From Agrilactobacillus yilanensis (GTDB lineage: Bacteria > Bacillota > Bacilli > Lactobacillales > Lactobacillaceae): DNA of 64,000 nt. The first letter of the stretch is position 1, and every line of letters starts with the position of its first letter. Of the stretch, positions 25,421-34,410 are shown in pieces. The DNA is taken from positions 1 to 64,000 of the forward strand of contig NZ_RHOY01000002.1 of assembly GCF_003946725.1 (NCBI RefSeq), given 5' to 3'. A model generated the notes under the pieces. It was given only the letters and a program-made list of their open reading frames with translations. It had not been told where the DNA came from and made no database searches. The position numbers were made by a program, and so were the translations under genes.

Positions 25421-26296
25421 TTAATCTGGCCAAATTTCTTGAAATTGTTGTAATAAAGGTTGCACAATTGCGCTTTGTCGGGTTAAGTAGCTGGCATAAA
25501 CTGGCATTTGTGCCTGATCATCGCTTAAAGGAATTCGGACGCGACTATCGTCTTCTATGACACGGCGCTGGTAGCCGGGGGCTAATTTTGAAAGATTGGT
25601 ACTGAAATAAGGAAAATCGGAATACGCTGTAATTTCCATAAGGGCATCTTGTTGGGCTTGATAAAAGAATTTAGCGCCGGGGATAGCCTGTTGAATAATT
25701 TTACGCCAAGGGCCAATGTCATTTAGAACAATAAAGCTCAGATTTTTTAAGTCGGCAAAGTGAATGGTTGTTTGATTGGCCTGATACATAAATTTATTTA
25801 AGTTAACTGCTAGACTTTCGATACCAATAAGTTGGGAACTGATTTGGTCAGTGGCTAAATTTTGATCTGAAAAAATTAAGGTTGCGGTATTATTTTCTAG
25901 ACTCTGACTGACTTGTGTTCTAGGTAACAAAGTTGAATCAATCTGAATTTTTTGCGGGCTCTGTGATTGGGTGTGTTCAGCAATCATTAAGGGGCCTGGC
26001 AGTACAGAACGGATTTTCACCACAGTTTGTGTTTGATCGAAGTTGCGAATAGTTGTGGCAAAAGATTGATTTTGTTGTAATAGTTTTGCGGCAGTTTCCG
26101 CAGCGAAGACCCCGGTTGCCGTTAAGACGATGCGGTTAGGACGACGTTGAAATAATTGAACGCCCAGTTCTGTTTCTAATTTTTGCATCCCCCGGGTAAG
26201 TGTGGGTTGGGTGACATGTAGCTGTTGGGCGGCTTTAGCCAATGTTTTTGTCTGGGCAAAGGTTACTAATTCTTCCAATAAGTAGTTGTCGATCAT
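25421..26296 (-). CDS. LysR-family transcriptional regulator
   Basis: 291 aa. The N-terminal helix-turn-helix (about 1-60) reads TLAKAAQQLHVTQPTLTRGMQKLETELGVQLFQR, followed by an effector-binding domain. It is divergent from two aldo/keto reductase genes, and a symmetric T-N11-A type site lies between them. The ATG at 26296 has AGGTGGTG upstream. The likely role is control of those reductases by a small molecule. Confidence 0.9.
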   Translation of the reverse strand: MIDNYLLEELVTFAQTKTLAKAAQQLHVTQPTLTRGMQKLETELGVQLFQRRPNRIVLTATGVFAAETAAKLLQQNQSFATTIRNFDQTQTVVKIRSVLPGPLMIAEHTQSQSPQKIQIDSTLLPRTQVSQSLENNTATLIFSDQNLATDQISSQLIGIESLAVNLNKFMYQANQTTIHFADLKNLSFIVLNDIGPWRKIIQQAIPGAKFFYQAQQDALMEITAYSDFPYFSTNLSKLAPGYQRRVIEDDSRVRIPLSDDQAQMPVYASYLTRQSAIVQPLLQQFQEIWPD

Positions 26297-26308
26297 AAAA
26301 AACACCAC

Positions 26309-26333
26309 CTAGTATACGTTAAATACATACTAG
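26309..26333. promoter_or_regulatory. LysR-type operator
   Basis: CTAGTAT-N11-ATACTAG, a perfect 7-bp inverted repeat in the divergent LysR/aldo-keto reductase intergenic region. Confidence 0.7.
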
Positions 26334-26409
26334 CATAATAAAGTGGTAATTTTCAATATGGCTAATAGCGTTTATGATAAGGACAATGATTAATGAGGAG
26401 GTATTACAA

Positions 26410-27279
26410 ATGGCAAATGTACCAACTGTTCTATTAAATAATGGTGTTCAGATGCCCCAACTAGGTTTTGGGGTATTCCAAATTCCAGATTTATCAATTT
26501 GCGAAACAGCAGTCACAGCAGCCTTAAATACAGGCTATCGTTTATTGGATACTGCAACAGCATACCAAAATGAAACTGCTGTGGGACAAGGTATCAAAAA
26601 CAGCAGTGTTGCACGCACAGATTTATTTATCACTTCTAAACTTTGGGTTTCTGAATTTACGTATGAACGGGCCAAAGCGGGCATTGATGCCTCATTGCAA
26701 CGATTAGGCCTAGATTATATGGATCTTTACTTATTACACCAACCTTATGGCGATGTGATGGGCGCTTGGCGGGCCTTAGAGGAAGCTTATCAGGCTGGCA
26801 AAATTAGAGCTATTGGTGTTTCCAATTTTTATGAGGACCAATTAAAAAATCTCGAATTATCAATGACAGTGAAACCAGTGGTGAATCAAATTGAGATCAA
26901 TCCTTGGTATCAGCAAACCGCAGCCGTTAATTTTGCACAGCATGAAGGTATTCAAGCCGAAGCCTGGGCACCTTTTGCGGAAGGCAAACATGACATTTTC
27001 CAAAATCCAACGTTAACAGCATTAGGGGCGCAATATCATAAAACTACTGGGCAAATTATCTTACGGTGGTTACTGCAACGTGGCATTATAGTGATTCCTA
27101 AAACGGTTCACCCACAGCGTATGGCTGAAAATTTAGATGTTTTTGATTTTGAGCTCAGCCCTGCAGATATGCAGCAAATAAATAATTTGGATAGAAATGA
27201 AAGTCAATTTTTTGATCACCGTGATCCAGTGACGATTGAACAAATTTTTGGTTCAAGTTTGGCACAATTAAAAAAATAA
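26410..27279 (+). CDS. Aldo/keto reductase (AKR5-like), first of a pair
   Basis: 289 aa TIM-barrel NADPH-dependent reductase. The catalytic tetrad is visible: Asp47 and Tyr52 in LLDTATAYQNE, Lys77 in TSKLW and His110 in LLHQPYGD. The C-terminal IVIPKTVHPQRMAEN binds the cofactor phosphate. It resembles the 2,5-diketogluconate reductase/glyoxal reductase group. The ATG at 26410 follows GAGGAGG. A second homolog lies 20 nt downstream, probably in one operon under LysR control. Confidence 0.9.
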   Translation: MANVPTVLLNNGVQMPQLGFGVFQIPDLSICETAVTAALNTGYRLLDTATAYQNETAVGQGIKNSSVARTDLFITSKLWVSEFTYERAKAGIDASLQRLGLDYMDLYLLHQPYGDVMGAWRALEEAYQAGKIRAIGVSNFYEDQLKNLELSMTVKPVVNQIEINPWYQQTAAVNFAQHEGIQAEAWAPFAEGKHDIFQNPTLTALGAQYHKTTGQIILRWLLQRGIIVIPKTVHPQRMAENLDVFDFELSPADMQQINNLDRNESQFFDHRDPVTIEQIFGSSLAQLKK

Positions 27280-27299
27280 ATTAAGGGAGTTATCTATTT

Positions 27300-28163
27300 A
27301 TGTCAAAAATACCTGTAATTAAGTTAAATGATGGTCATGAAATTCCAGCGATTGGTTTTGGAACGTTCCAAATTCCTAATAATGGCGCGACATATGAAGC
27401 GGTGAAACAAGCGCTAGCAGCAGGGTATCGCCATATTGATACAGCTGTTGCCTATTTTAATGAAGCTGAAGTTGGTCGGGCCATTAAAGATAGTGGTATT
27501 CCCCGGGATCAAATTTGGGTGACCAGTAAATTGTGGCTGCAAGATTATGGTAAAACAGCGACTAAAACAGCAATTGAGTTATCCTTGAAGAAATTAGGTT
27601 TGGATTATATTGATTTATATTTAATTCACCAGCCATATGGTGCTGTACTTGAAGCTTGGCAAGCTATGGTTCAGGCGCAACAGGCAGGGCAATTGCGTTC
27701 TATAGGGGTTTCCAATATGACACCTAAAATTTGGCAGAAATTTGTACCTCAATTTGAAGTGCTACCTGCGGTGAATCAAGTTGAATATAACCCTTATTCC
27801 CAACAAAAAGAATTACTACAATTGATGGCTAAAGACCAAGTGAAATTAGAAGCTTGGTCACCGCTAGGTCAAGGGAATACAGCATTACTGCAAGAACCAT
27901 TAATTACAGCATTAGCTGAAAAATATCATAAAAATGTGGGTCAAATTATTTTACGTTTTGAAAATCAAAAGGGTATCATTGTTTTACCAAAATCAGTACA
28001 TGATTCACGGATCAAAGAAAATTTAAACATCTTTGACTTTGAACTAACAGCTGCAGAATTAGCCCAGTTGGAAACACTTGATAAAGGTCATGGGCGCCAT
28101 GACCCAGATGCACCAGGGGTTGGGGAACGATTATTAGCGGCTTTTGATGTGCATCAAAATTAA
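27300..28163 (+). CDS. Aldo/keto reductase, second of a pair
   Basis: 287 aa, with the tetrad at the same positions as its neighbour (Asp47, Tyr52, Lys77, His110) and the cofactor segment IVLPKSVHDSRIKEN. The pair looks like an old tandem duplication. Broad-range reduction of aldehydes and alpha-dicarbonyls is the family role. ATG after AAGGGAG, with a strong terminator after the stop. Confidence 0.9.
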   Translation: MSKIPVIKLNDGHEIPAIGFGTFQIPNNGATYEAVKQALAAGYRHIDTAVAYFNEAEVGRAIKDSGIPRDQIWVTSKLWLQDYGKTATKTAIELSLKKLGLDYIDLYLIHQPYGAVLEAWQAMVQAQQAGQLRSIGVSNMTPKIWQKFVPQFEVLPAVNQVEYNPYSQQKELLQLMAKDQVKLEAWSPLGQGNTALLQEPLITALAEKYHKNVGQIILRFENQKGIIVLPKSVHDSRIKENLNIFDFELTAAELAQLETLDKGHGRHDPDAPGVGERLLAAFDVHQN

Positions 28164-28186
28164 AGTATTGCTGTAAAGTAATCAAA

Positions 28187-28229
28187 AAAAACAGACGAAA
28201 AACGATTGCGTTTTTCGTCTGTTTTTTTG
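28187..28229 (+). terminator. Terminator of the aldo/keto reductase operon
   Basis: AAACAGACGAAAAACG / CGTTTTTCGTCTGTTT perfect 16-bp stem followed by Ts. Confidence 0.9.
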
Positions 28230-28233
28230 ATAG

Positions 28234-28401
28234 TTCTAGGTTACGCTCGAGGCTTTCCCGCTCCAGTTCGCGCTCTGGCTCTTAAACGCGCTCACTGGAG
28301 CAAAGCTCTTACATAACTACGGCTTACTCACAAGCCAAAACCGGGCTTATATCGTAAGTCTAGGTTACGCTCGAGGCTTTCCCGCTCCAGTTCGCGCTCT
28401 G
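28234..28401. repeat. Hairpin repeat, partial plus full copy C
   Basis: A 3' fragment (about 28234-28277) and a full copy (about 28281-28401) lie in tandem. Both are the reverse complement of copy A, with arms CTGGAGC..GCTCCAG. The full copy abuts the stop codon of the minus-strand cupin gene. Confidence 0.85.
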
Positions 28402-28743
28402 TTATTCTTTTTCAGGTTTTACAACGGTGAGCAGCATTTGGAAGGCTTCTACGGCGAAAAGGGCGTGTTTGATGTTGGCTGGCATCACAATGCATTGGCC
28501 GGCTTGAACGGTGTATTTTTCGTTAGCAATGGTGATTTCAGCTGTGCCGCTCAAGATTTGGACTAAAGCATCCCCTGTAGAACTATGGGCTTGGATTTCC
28601 TCATCTTTATCTAAAGAAAATAACGTCATGCCTAAGTCGTCACGTTGAACCAAAGTTTCACTGGACATTTGGTCCTCTTCAATTGGCATTTCTTCTCGTA
28701 GATCTAAAACTTGTTGTTGTGGTAATTTTTTAATAAAACTCAC
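28402..28743 (-). CDS. Small single-domain cupin protein
   Basis: 113 aa beta-barrel. The cupin pattern is visible as EIQAHSSTGDALVQILSGTAEI and AGQCIVMPANIKHALFA, with few of the usual metal-binding His residues, so metal binding is doubtful. Start GTG with GGGGGA upstream. It follows another cupin by 14 nt, and the two are probably co-transcribed. Function unknown; such proteins often bind or sense small molecules. Confidence 0.75.
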   Translation of the reverse strand: MSFIKKLPQQQVLDLREEMPIEEDQMSSETLVQRDDLGMTLFSLDKDEEIQAHSSTGDALVQILSGTAEITIANEKYTVQAGQCIVMPANIKHALFAVEAFQMLLTVVKPEKE

Positions 28744-28757
28744 TGGAATTCATCCCC

Positions 28758-29084
28758 CTATTCAGCTTCAATTTGTAAAAGTTTACAATCTTTTGGTGCT
28801 CTAAATTCATGCCAAGTTCCTTTTGGAATTAACAAAGTATCGTTCACATTTAAAGTAAAAACTTCATTATTTGGGAAAATAATATCCACTTGACCGTCAA
28901 TGACTAAAACAAATTTATGCAAATCGCTTTGTTCACGGCTAATAGTTTCATCAGCCGCCAAAGCTAGCAAAGTCATTTTTGCTGTATTAAACGGTACCTT
29001 TTTATTCAATGAACGGCTGCTGATGCGGCCTTCATGGTATGCGACGAGATCCGTTAGATTCAAAACGGAAGGTTCGATTTTCAA
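28758..29084 (-). CDS. Second small cupin protein
   Basis: About 108 aa. The cupin core is visible as DLHKFVLVIDGQVDIIF and VNDTLLIPKGTWHEFRAP. It retains one His in each half, in a pattern like small mannose-isomerase-type cupins. The TTG at 29084 is preferred because AAGGGATGTG lies about 8-11 nt upstream; an in-frame GTG at 29093 is too close to it. A weak promoter (TTGTTT-N18-TATAAT, minus strand, near 29175-29146) precedes it. Confidence 0.65.
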   Translation of the reverse strand: MKIEPSVLNLTDLVAYHEGRISSRSLNKKVPFNTAKMTLLALAADETISREQSDLHKFVLVIDGQVDIIFPNNEVFTLNVNDTLLIPKGTWHEFRAPKDCKLLQIEAE

Positions 29085-29201
29085 AAATATCACATCCCTT
29101 ATATTAAATAATAGTTATTGTTTATAAGAATAAATCTTATCATTAATTATAAACGTTTTGATACCTAAAAAACAATACATTGTAAACAATTCACTATTTC
29201 T

Positions 29202-29774
29202 TCATATTTTCAAAAAATTTTGGAGCAGCTGGGTACCAACTGTGGGGTCTGTCAAAATAGATTCGGGATGAAATTGCACGCCATATACGGCTTTGTCTGG
29301 ATCGGCAATCCCCATAATGGTGCCGGTATCAGTGGTAGCAGTGACTTTTAAATTTTCAGGCAAAGTATTCTGTAAGACTAAGGAATGATAGCGCGCACCG
29401 GTGAAGGTTTGCGGACAGTTCTTGAACAAAGGGGTAGATTGGACAATATGAATATTACTGGCTTTACCATGCATCAATTGGGGACTATGAACGACAGGAA
29501 CGCCGTAATAAGCGCCAATAGCTTGGTGGCCTAAACAGACACCTAAGATCGGTACTTTGCCTACAAAGGCTTTTAAGTAAGCCATTAAATAACCGGCATT
29601 TTCCGGTCGGCCGGGTCCAGGGGAAAGCAGTAATTTGCTGGGGTGCTTAGCTAATAATTGGGCTACGCTTAAAGTGTCATTTTTAACGACAGTCACGGGT
29701 TCGTCGGTGAGTGTACCAACTAATTGGTATAAGTTATACGTAAAACTATCATAATTATCAATGAGATAAAGCAT
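29202..29774 (-). CDS. trpG: Anthranilate synthase component II (glutamine amidotransferase)
   Basis: 190 aa class I amidotransferase. It has DNYDSFTYNL at the start, SPGPGRPENAG, nucleophile Cys80 in GVCLGHQ, and FHPES with the catalytic His and Glu. It supplies ammonia to component I. The same fold serves PabA; the tryptophan-specific T-box ahead of the operon argues for TrpG, though dual use is possible. Its start overlaps the end of trpE by 17 nt, so translation is coupled. Confidence 0.85.
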   Translation of the reverse strand: MLYLIDNYDSFTYNLYQLVGTLTDEPVTVVKNDTLSVAQLLAKHPSKLLLSPGPGRPENAGYLMAYLKAFVGKVPILGVCLGHQAIGAYYGVPVVHSPQLMHGKASNIHIVQSTPLFKNCPQTFTGARYHSLVLQNTLPENLKVTATTDTGTIMGIADPDKAVYGVQFHPESILTDPTVGTQLLQNFLKI

Positions 29775-31197
29775 CAGCGACGACCTCTTTTCTAGTTAAT
29801 GCCAACATGATTGCCCGGGCTTTATTGTTAAATTCCAAATATTCTTTATCTGGCTGACTGTCCGCCACAATCCCCGCACCAGAATGCACAAATAAATTAT
29901 CTTTTTGGCGATAAGCCAAACGAATACCGATACATAAATCCAAATCACCGGTAGGACTTATATAGCCTAGACAACCACCGTAAAGACCACGCTTTTGAGC
30001 TTCAAGCTGGTTGATAATAGTCATTGCGGCCATTTTAGGTGCACCGGATAAAGTACCTGCGGGCATCAAAGCTTCAATAATCTGCATACTAGTTATACCC
30101 TTTGCCACCGTACTTTCAATTGTAGAGCCAAGATGCATCACTTGACTGAACTTTAAGAGCTGTCGCAATTTAGTGACCTGGACACTGCCGAATTGACTAA
30201 CTTGGCCTAAGTCATTCCGACCTAAGTCCACGAGCATATTATGTTCAGCAATTTCTTTAGCATCCGTTTGTAATTCGGTGCTGAACTTAGTTTCTTCAGC
30301 GGGGGTTCTGCCTCGGCGCCGAGTACCTGCTAGAGGATAGGTGAAGAGCTGTTTTTGGTTTTTGGTGACCAGTGTCTCTGGAGAAGCACCGATGGCTTCA
30401 AAATCACCGTGCTGATAATAAAATTGATAAGGGGTTGCGTTATGGCTAAAGAAATCTTCAGCAATGCCTAATAAACGGCCTTGCATCTTGGCTTGTTGAC
30501 GGTTGGCCAAAATGAGCTGAAAAATATCACCATCATAAATATGGGCCTTAGCTTGTGCCACTTTTTCAGTAAATGTTTTTTGATCAAAAGCTAACTGGAA
30601 AGGGGTTTTTAATTGAAATAAAGGTTGTACTGAGGGCGCTAAAGTCAGCAGCTGCTGTTTTAATTTGGTGAGCGTTGCTAAAATCTCTGTAGCAGTCGCG
30701 GTAGTTTTTGGTGACCGCAACTGCACTAAATAAGCTTGTTGGCTTTGGTGATCATAGATGAAAGTTTGATCTACAAAACTAAGGTCAGCGTCTGCTAAAT
30801 CAAAAGGATCCTGAGGATTTTGAGGTAAGATCGAATTAGCATAGCGGGCGTAATCATAGCTGAAGTAACCGATGAAGCCGCCGAAAAATGGCGGTAATTG
30901 TGGTTGATCAGCAATTTTGAATTCTGTTAATAATTGGGTTACGACCGTTTTTAAAGTTTCTGACTGTAGCTTTGTCCCTAGGGCGTCACTATAAATCAAA
31001 CGGTGGTTTTTAAGGGTTAAGTGGCAGTATTCGTGCAGACTGATGTAGGTAAAGGTGTGGGTCGTCTGTTTTGAATAAAACTTTAATAAGTTTGCGGTTA
31101 GACCCTGACTTTGAAGCTGACTGACTAACTTTGGACCGTCAAAGTTTGGAAAAGGAAATTGAATCATGATTGGGGCAAGCGTTTGTTTTTTGGACAT
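29758..31197 (-). CDS. trpE: Anthranilate synthase component I
   Basis: 479 aa chorismate-binding enzyme, with signatures GDIFQLILANRQ, IGASPETLV, YPLAGTRRRG, EHNMLVDLGRNDLG, LMPAGTLSGAPK and YGGCLGY. It makes anthranilate from chorismate with TrpG. I do not see the LLES-type Trp-binding motif of feedback-inhibited TrpE, so by sequence alone PabB remains possible. The T-box with a TGG specifier decides for TrpE. The ATG at 31197 follows AAGGAG; the longer open frame upstream lacks a site. Confidence 0.85.
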   Translation of the reverse strand: MSKKQTLAPIMIQFPFPNFDGPKLVSQLQSQGLTANLLKFYSKQTTHTFTYISLHEYCHLTLKNHRLIYSDALGTKLQSETLKTVVTQLLTEFKIADQPQLPPFFGGFIGYFSYDYARYANSILPQNPQDPFDLADADLSFVDQTFIYDHQSQQAYLVQLRSPKTTATATEILATLTKLKQQLLTLAPSVQPLFQLKTPFQLAFDQKTFTEKVAQAKAHIYDGDIFQLILANRQQAKMQGRLLGIAEDFFSHNATPYQFYYQHGDFEAIGASPETLVTKNQKQLFTYPLAGTRRRGRTPAEETKFSTELQTDAKEIAEHNMLVDLGRNDLGQVSQFGSVQVTKLRQLLKFSQVMHLGSTIESTVAKGITSMQIIEALMPAGTLSGAPKMAAMTIINQLEAQKRGLYGGCLGYISPTGDLDLCIGIRLAYRQKDNLFVHSGAGIVADSQPDKEYLEFNNKARAIMLALTRKEVVADALSH

Positions 31198-31306
31198 TAT
31201 AAAGCACTCCTTGTTTGTAAAATTTGAATTGAACAAAAAGTGTGCGTTGCCATCGTTTTATAAAAGTCATCAATTTAAAGGCCCCCTTAGATTTAAAAAC
31301 AACAAA

Positions 31307-31603
31307 AAAATCCGTCCAAAACATGATGTTAAGGACGGATTTTATCCGCGGTGCCACCTCAATTTGGTTAAACTGGTCATTTAGAAATCACAAATAACCT
31401 TTTAACCCTCTTAGCAAGGGGCTAACACCCCTTCGGTAACTGACGTATACCTGACGTTTCTTCCTACTTGAACTTTCTTTCAGAAGAACCCTCCGTGGGC
31501 CATTTAGTTATTTGCGTTCGATCGCACTCTCAGCAGCGGCGACTCTCTTTGCGGGCATAATAACCTTGATATCCACGTCATTGGTTTAGGACGAATTAAT
31601 TAT
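31307..31603 (-). promoter_or_regulatory. Tryptophan T-box riboswitch before trpEG
   Basis: Read on the minus strand, it has the T-box core AGGTGGCACCGCGG (31359-31346) and a terminator with arms AAATCCGTCC / GGACGGATTT and a T-run (about 31342-31307). The specifier TGG (31502-31500) precedes CCCACGGAG. The acceptor-binding TGGC fits the G discriminator base of tRNA-Trp. Uncharged tRNA-Trp should prevent termination. The promoter TTGACA-N17-TAATAT lies at 31638-31610. Confidence 0.93.
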
Positions 31604-31609
31604 GGCATA

Positions 31610-31638
31610 ATATTAAATTAATTAGAGAAAAATGTCAA
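31610..31638 (-). promoter_or_regulatory. Promoter of the trpEG T-box transcript
   Basis: TTGACA (31638-31633), a 17-nt spacer, then TAATAT (31615-31610) on the minus strand. Confidence 0.75.
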
Positions 31639-31647
31639 TACATTAAT

Positions 31648-32664
31648 TTAGTTACGACGCCAATCTATTGGGGCCTGTTGTTCTAAAATTTGATCAATTT
31701 CAGCTAATTCAGTTTTAGAAAATTCTAAATGATCTAATGCCTTCACATCGTCTTGTAATTGTGCCGGTCGACTAGCACCGACTAAAACACAGGCAATTTC
31801 AGGGCGACGTAAATTCCAAGCCAAAGCCATTTCAGCTAAAGTTTGACCCCGTTTTTGGGCAATATTATTTAAAGCACGAACGGTTTTTAGAGTGCTTTCA
31901 ACTTGCTTCGGCTGTAAAAAAGGACTTGTACTTTTAGCAGCCCGGGAGTCTTGGGGGATACCTTTTAGATACTTATCAGTGAGCAGCCCTTGGGATAAAG
32001 GACTAAAACAAACAGCAGCCTTGTGATGTGCCTGTAAAACTGGGAATAAATCGGTTTCTACTTGCCGATTAAATAAATTATAACGGGGCTGATGAATTAT
32101 AAAAGGTGTTTTTAAAGCTTCAAAAATATCGATAATTTGTTTTGTCTGCGTGCCGCTGTAATTCGAAATACCGATATAAAGTGCTTTACCTTGGTGAACC
32201 AATTGATCTAAGGCTAAGGCCGTTTCGGTCACGGGTGTTTCAGGATCAGGCCGATGACTGTAAAAAATATCTACGTAATCTAACCCTAAACGTTGCAAGC
32301 TTTGATCCGCACTGGCTAATATGCTTTTACGAGAGCCCCAATTGCCATAAGGTCCGGGCCACATATCATAGCCAGCTTTACTGGCGATAATCATTTCATC
32401 ACGATAAGGCTTCATGTCCGTAGCCATCATTTTGCCAAAGTTACTTTCCGCACTGCCAGGAACGGGGCCATAATTATTGGCCAGATCATAATAAGTAATC
32501 CCTAGATCAAAAGCTTGATGGACAATTTTTTGTTGCTGCGCATAGGCATCGACGCTACCAAAGTTGTGCCAAAAACCAAGGCCAAAAGCGGACAGTTTTA
32601 AGCCACTTTGACCGACACGATTGTAGACCATTGTGTCATAACGTTTTGAATTTGCAGAATACAT
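31648..32664 (-). CDS. Aldo/keto reductase, YghZ/Kv-beta type
   Basis: 338 aa. Features of the AKR14 group are GLGFWHNFG, DLANNYGPVPGSAE (catalytic Asp and Tyr), ASKAGYDMWPGPYG, YSHRPDPETP and VLVGASRPAQL. Members reduce L-glyceraldehyde 3-phosphate, methylglyoxal and similar aldehydes. The ATG at 32664 follows GGAGG. It lies 21 nt after a YczE-type gene, so it is probably the last gene of that transcript. Confidence 0.88.
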   Translation of the reverse strand: MYSANSKRYDTMVYNRVGQSGLKLSAFGLGFWHNFGSVDAYAQQQKIVHQAFDLGITYYDLANNYGPVPGSAESNFGKMMATDMKPYRDEMIIASKAGYDMWPGPYGNWGSRKSILASADQSLQRLGLDYVDIFYSHRPDPETPVTETALALDQLVHQGKALYIGISNYSGTQTKQIIDIFEALKTPFIIHQPRYNLFNRQVETDLFPVLQAHHKAAVCFSPLSQGLLTDKYLKGIPQDSRAAKSTSPFLQPKQVESTLKTVRALNNIAQKRGQTLAEMALAWNLRRPEIACVLVGASRPAQLQDDVKALDHLEFSKTELAEIDQILEQQAPIDWRRN

Positions 32665-32685
32665 ATAAAAAACCTCCAATTTAGA

Positions 32686-33363
32686 CTAATTAACCGCTTG
32701 TTCTACACCGTGATGCTTTAAGCTTGGAAAAATAATTTTATCAGCTAAACCAATCAAACTGCCTTGGAAGAGCAATGAAAAAGCAGTCCCCACATTGATC
32801 GCGTAGATTTGGCGACTGATAATAATACAAATAATTGACACAATAATCGGTGGGACAAAAGACACCCACATCGCTACCGTGGAATTACCATGGAAAAATT
32901 TAAAACGGATAATTTGCATAAAGTCATCATTGGGATGCAATAAAATATTGACCCGTTGATAAATAGAGCACGCGGCTGAAACCATTAAAATACCAAAACA
33001 GTCTAATAACATCTTTAGTGGCGTACTTAACTGATTTAAAGGCAGTAGATTAAAAAGTTGAGACGTCCAACCTACTAAGTAACCAAAAGGAACCATAAAT
33101 AAAAAGTTATTGATGATCCGCCTTGGCTCAATTCGACCGAGCAATAAGGTGTTGGTAATCACTACAATAACGCCGTAAATGACTAACAGTGGCTTCAAAT
33201 CAAAATTTAATAAATGACTCAAATTAACCGATGATGCCGTCCATAAGGCACTGCCCATGTTTAAGCTGACCGTTAAACCATTGCCAGAAGAGTTTAAAAG
33301 AATGGAGAGCAATAAATAAAAAATAGTTTGTTTTGCAGTTAGGGATTCAGATTTAGCTTTCAT
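32686..33363 (-). CDS. YczE-type membrane protein, paralog 2
   Basis: 225 aa with about five membrane segments and GNGLTVSLNMGSALWTASSVN near the N terminus. It is nearly identical along its length to the gene 194 nt upstream. The C-terminal ANILLHPNDDFMQIIRFKF-type loop (here VNILLHPNDDF) is strongly kept in both. No biochemical role is established for the family. Confidence 0.8.
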   Translation of the reverse strand: MKAKSESLTAKQTIFYLLLSILLNSSGNGLTVSLNMGSALWTASSVNLSHLLNFDLKPLLVIYGVIVVITNTLLLGRIEPRRIINNFLFMVPFGYLVGWTSQLFNLLPLNQLSTPLKMLLDCFGILMVSAACSIYQRVNILLHPNDDFMQIIRFKFFHGNSTVAMWVSFVPPIIVSIICIIISRQIYAINVGTAFSLLFQGSLIGLADKIIFPSLKHHGVEQAVN

Positions 33364-33437
33364 TACAAATTTTGCCTTTCGATAAGGAATAACATCTAAC
33401 TTTACTTTACCGCGACTCTTTAGGAAAGTAAGTATTC

Positions 33438-33450
33438 GTAAACGCTTACC
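33438..33450. promoter_or_regulatory. Possible cre-like palindrome between the two YczE genes
   Basis: GTAAACGCTTACC contains the palindrome GTAA(A/G)CG(C/T)TTAC of catabolite-response elements. It lies 75 nt before paralog 2, suggesting separate control of that gene. Confidence 0.45.
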
Positions 33451-33556
33451 TTAGTGACAAAAAAACAGAGCACGCGAATCGACACGAGTTGATTTGAAAT
33501 AGGGCTTAGATTAGCGCTGGGCGTAGATCTGTTTACAATTTAAATGTAGTGGGGCA

Positions 33557-34234
33557 CTAGTCAGCCGCCGACTCAATGCCTTGGTGTTTTAAATTAGGGA
33601 AAATGTATCTATCTGCGAGACCAATTAAACTACCCTGGAATAGTAAAGAAAAGGCGGTCCCGACATTGATGGCATAAATTTGATGGGTAATCAAAATACA
33701 AATTAGTGAAATAGTAATCGGCGGCATAAAAGACACCCACATGGCAATTGCGGAATTACCGTGGAAGAATTTAAACCGCAAAATTTGCATAAAGTCATCG
33801 TTAGGGTGCAGTAGAATATTGACCCTTTGATAGATAGAAACACCCGTGGCAATCATTAAAATACCACAACAGTCCAAGAGAATTTTAGTGGCAGTGTTCA
33901 ATTGATCTAATGGTAATAAATTAAACAATTCTGCAGTCCAGCCCACTAAATAACTAAAAGGAATCATGAACAAAAAATTATTAATAATCCGTCTTGGTTC
34001 AATGCGCTTAATTAAAAAAGCATTCAAAATAACGACGATTACCCCATAAATCACTAACAACGGTTTTAAATCAAAATTTAAAAGGTGACTTAAATTTACT
34101 GTGGAAGCGGTCCATAAAGCACTACCCATATTTAAACTAACGGTTAAGCCATTCCCGGTAGCGTTGATGAGAATGGACAATAAAATAAAGCCCATGGTTT
34201 GCCTTGCGGTCAATCGTTGTACTTTGTTTTTCAT
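33557..34234 (-). CDS. YczE-type membrane protein, paralog 3
   Basis: 225 aa, same length as and largely identical to paralog 2, so a recent tandem duplication. Differences cluster in the first and the mid-protein segments. Start ATG with AAGGCTG upstream. A near-cre sequence (TTGGAAACGTTTTAAA on the minus strand, about 34341-34328) and the terminator of the LacI gene lie upstream. Confidence 0.8.
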   Translation of the reverse strand: MKNKVQRLTARQTMGFILLSILINATGNGLTVSLNMGSALWTASTVNLSHLLNFDLKPLLVIYGVIVVILNAFLIKRIEPRRIINNFLFMIPFSYLVGWTAELFNLLPLDQLNTATKILLDCCGILMIATGVSIYQRVNILLHPNDDFMQILRFKFFHGNSAIAMWVSFMPPITISLICILITHQIYAINVGTAFSLLFQGSLIGLADRYIFPNLKHQGIESAAD

Positions 34235-34364
34235 TTGGAAACAGCCTTTCTATAATCCGGATATACTCTCTAATACTGTACACTAGTTAGTGGGGCAAAG
34301 TAAGTAGCAGGCTATAATTATTTTATTTAAAACGTTTCCAATTAAAAACTAATTTTAGACATCG

Positions 34365-34397
34365 AAAAAGGCCTTGGGGATGCACCGCCAAGACCTT
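34365..34397 (-). terminator. Terminator of the LacI-family gene
   Basis: On the minus strand AAGGTCTTGG pairs with CCAAGGCCTTTTT. Confidence 0.75.
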
Positions 34398-34410
34398 AAT
34401 AAATTTAAAA

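Noticed and set aside
33464-33545. Stretch beginning CAGAGCACGCGAA that resembles the start of the hairpin repeats
   Set aside because: Only the first bases resemble the family. The long-range pairing and the CCTAGACTT block are absent, so I did not count it as a copy.
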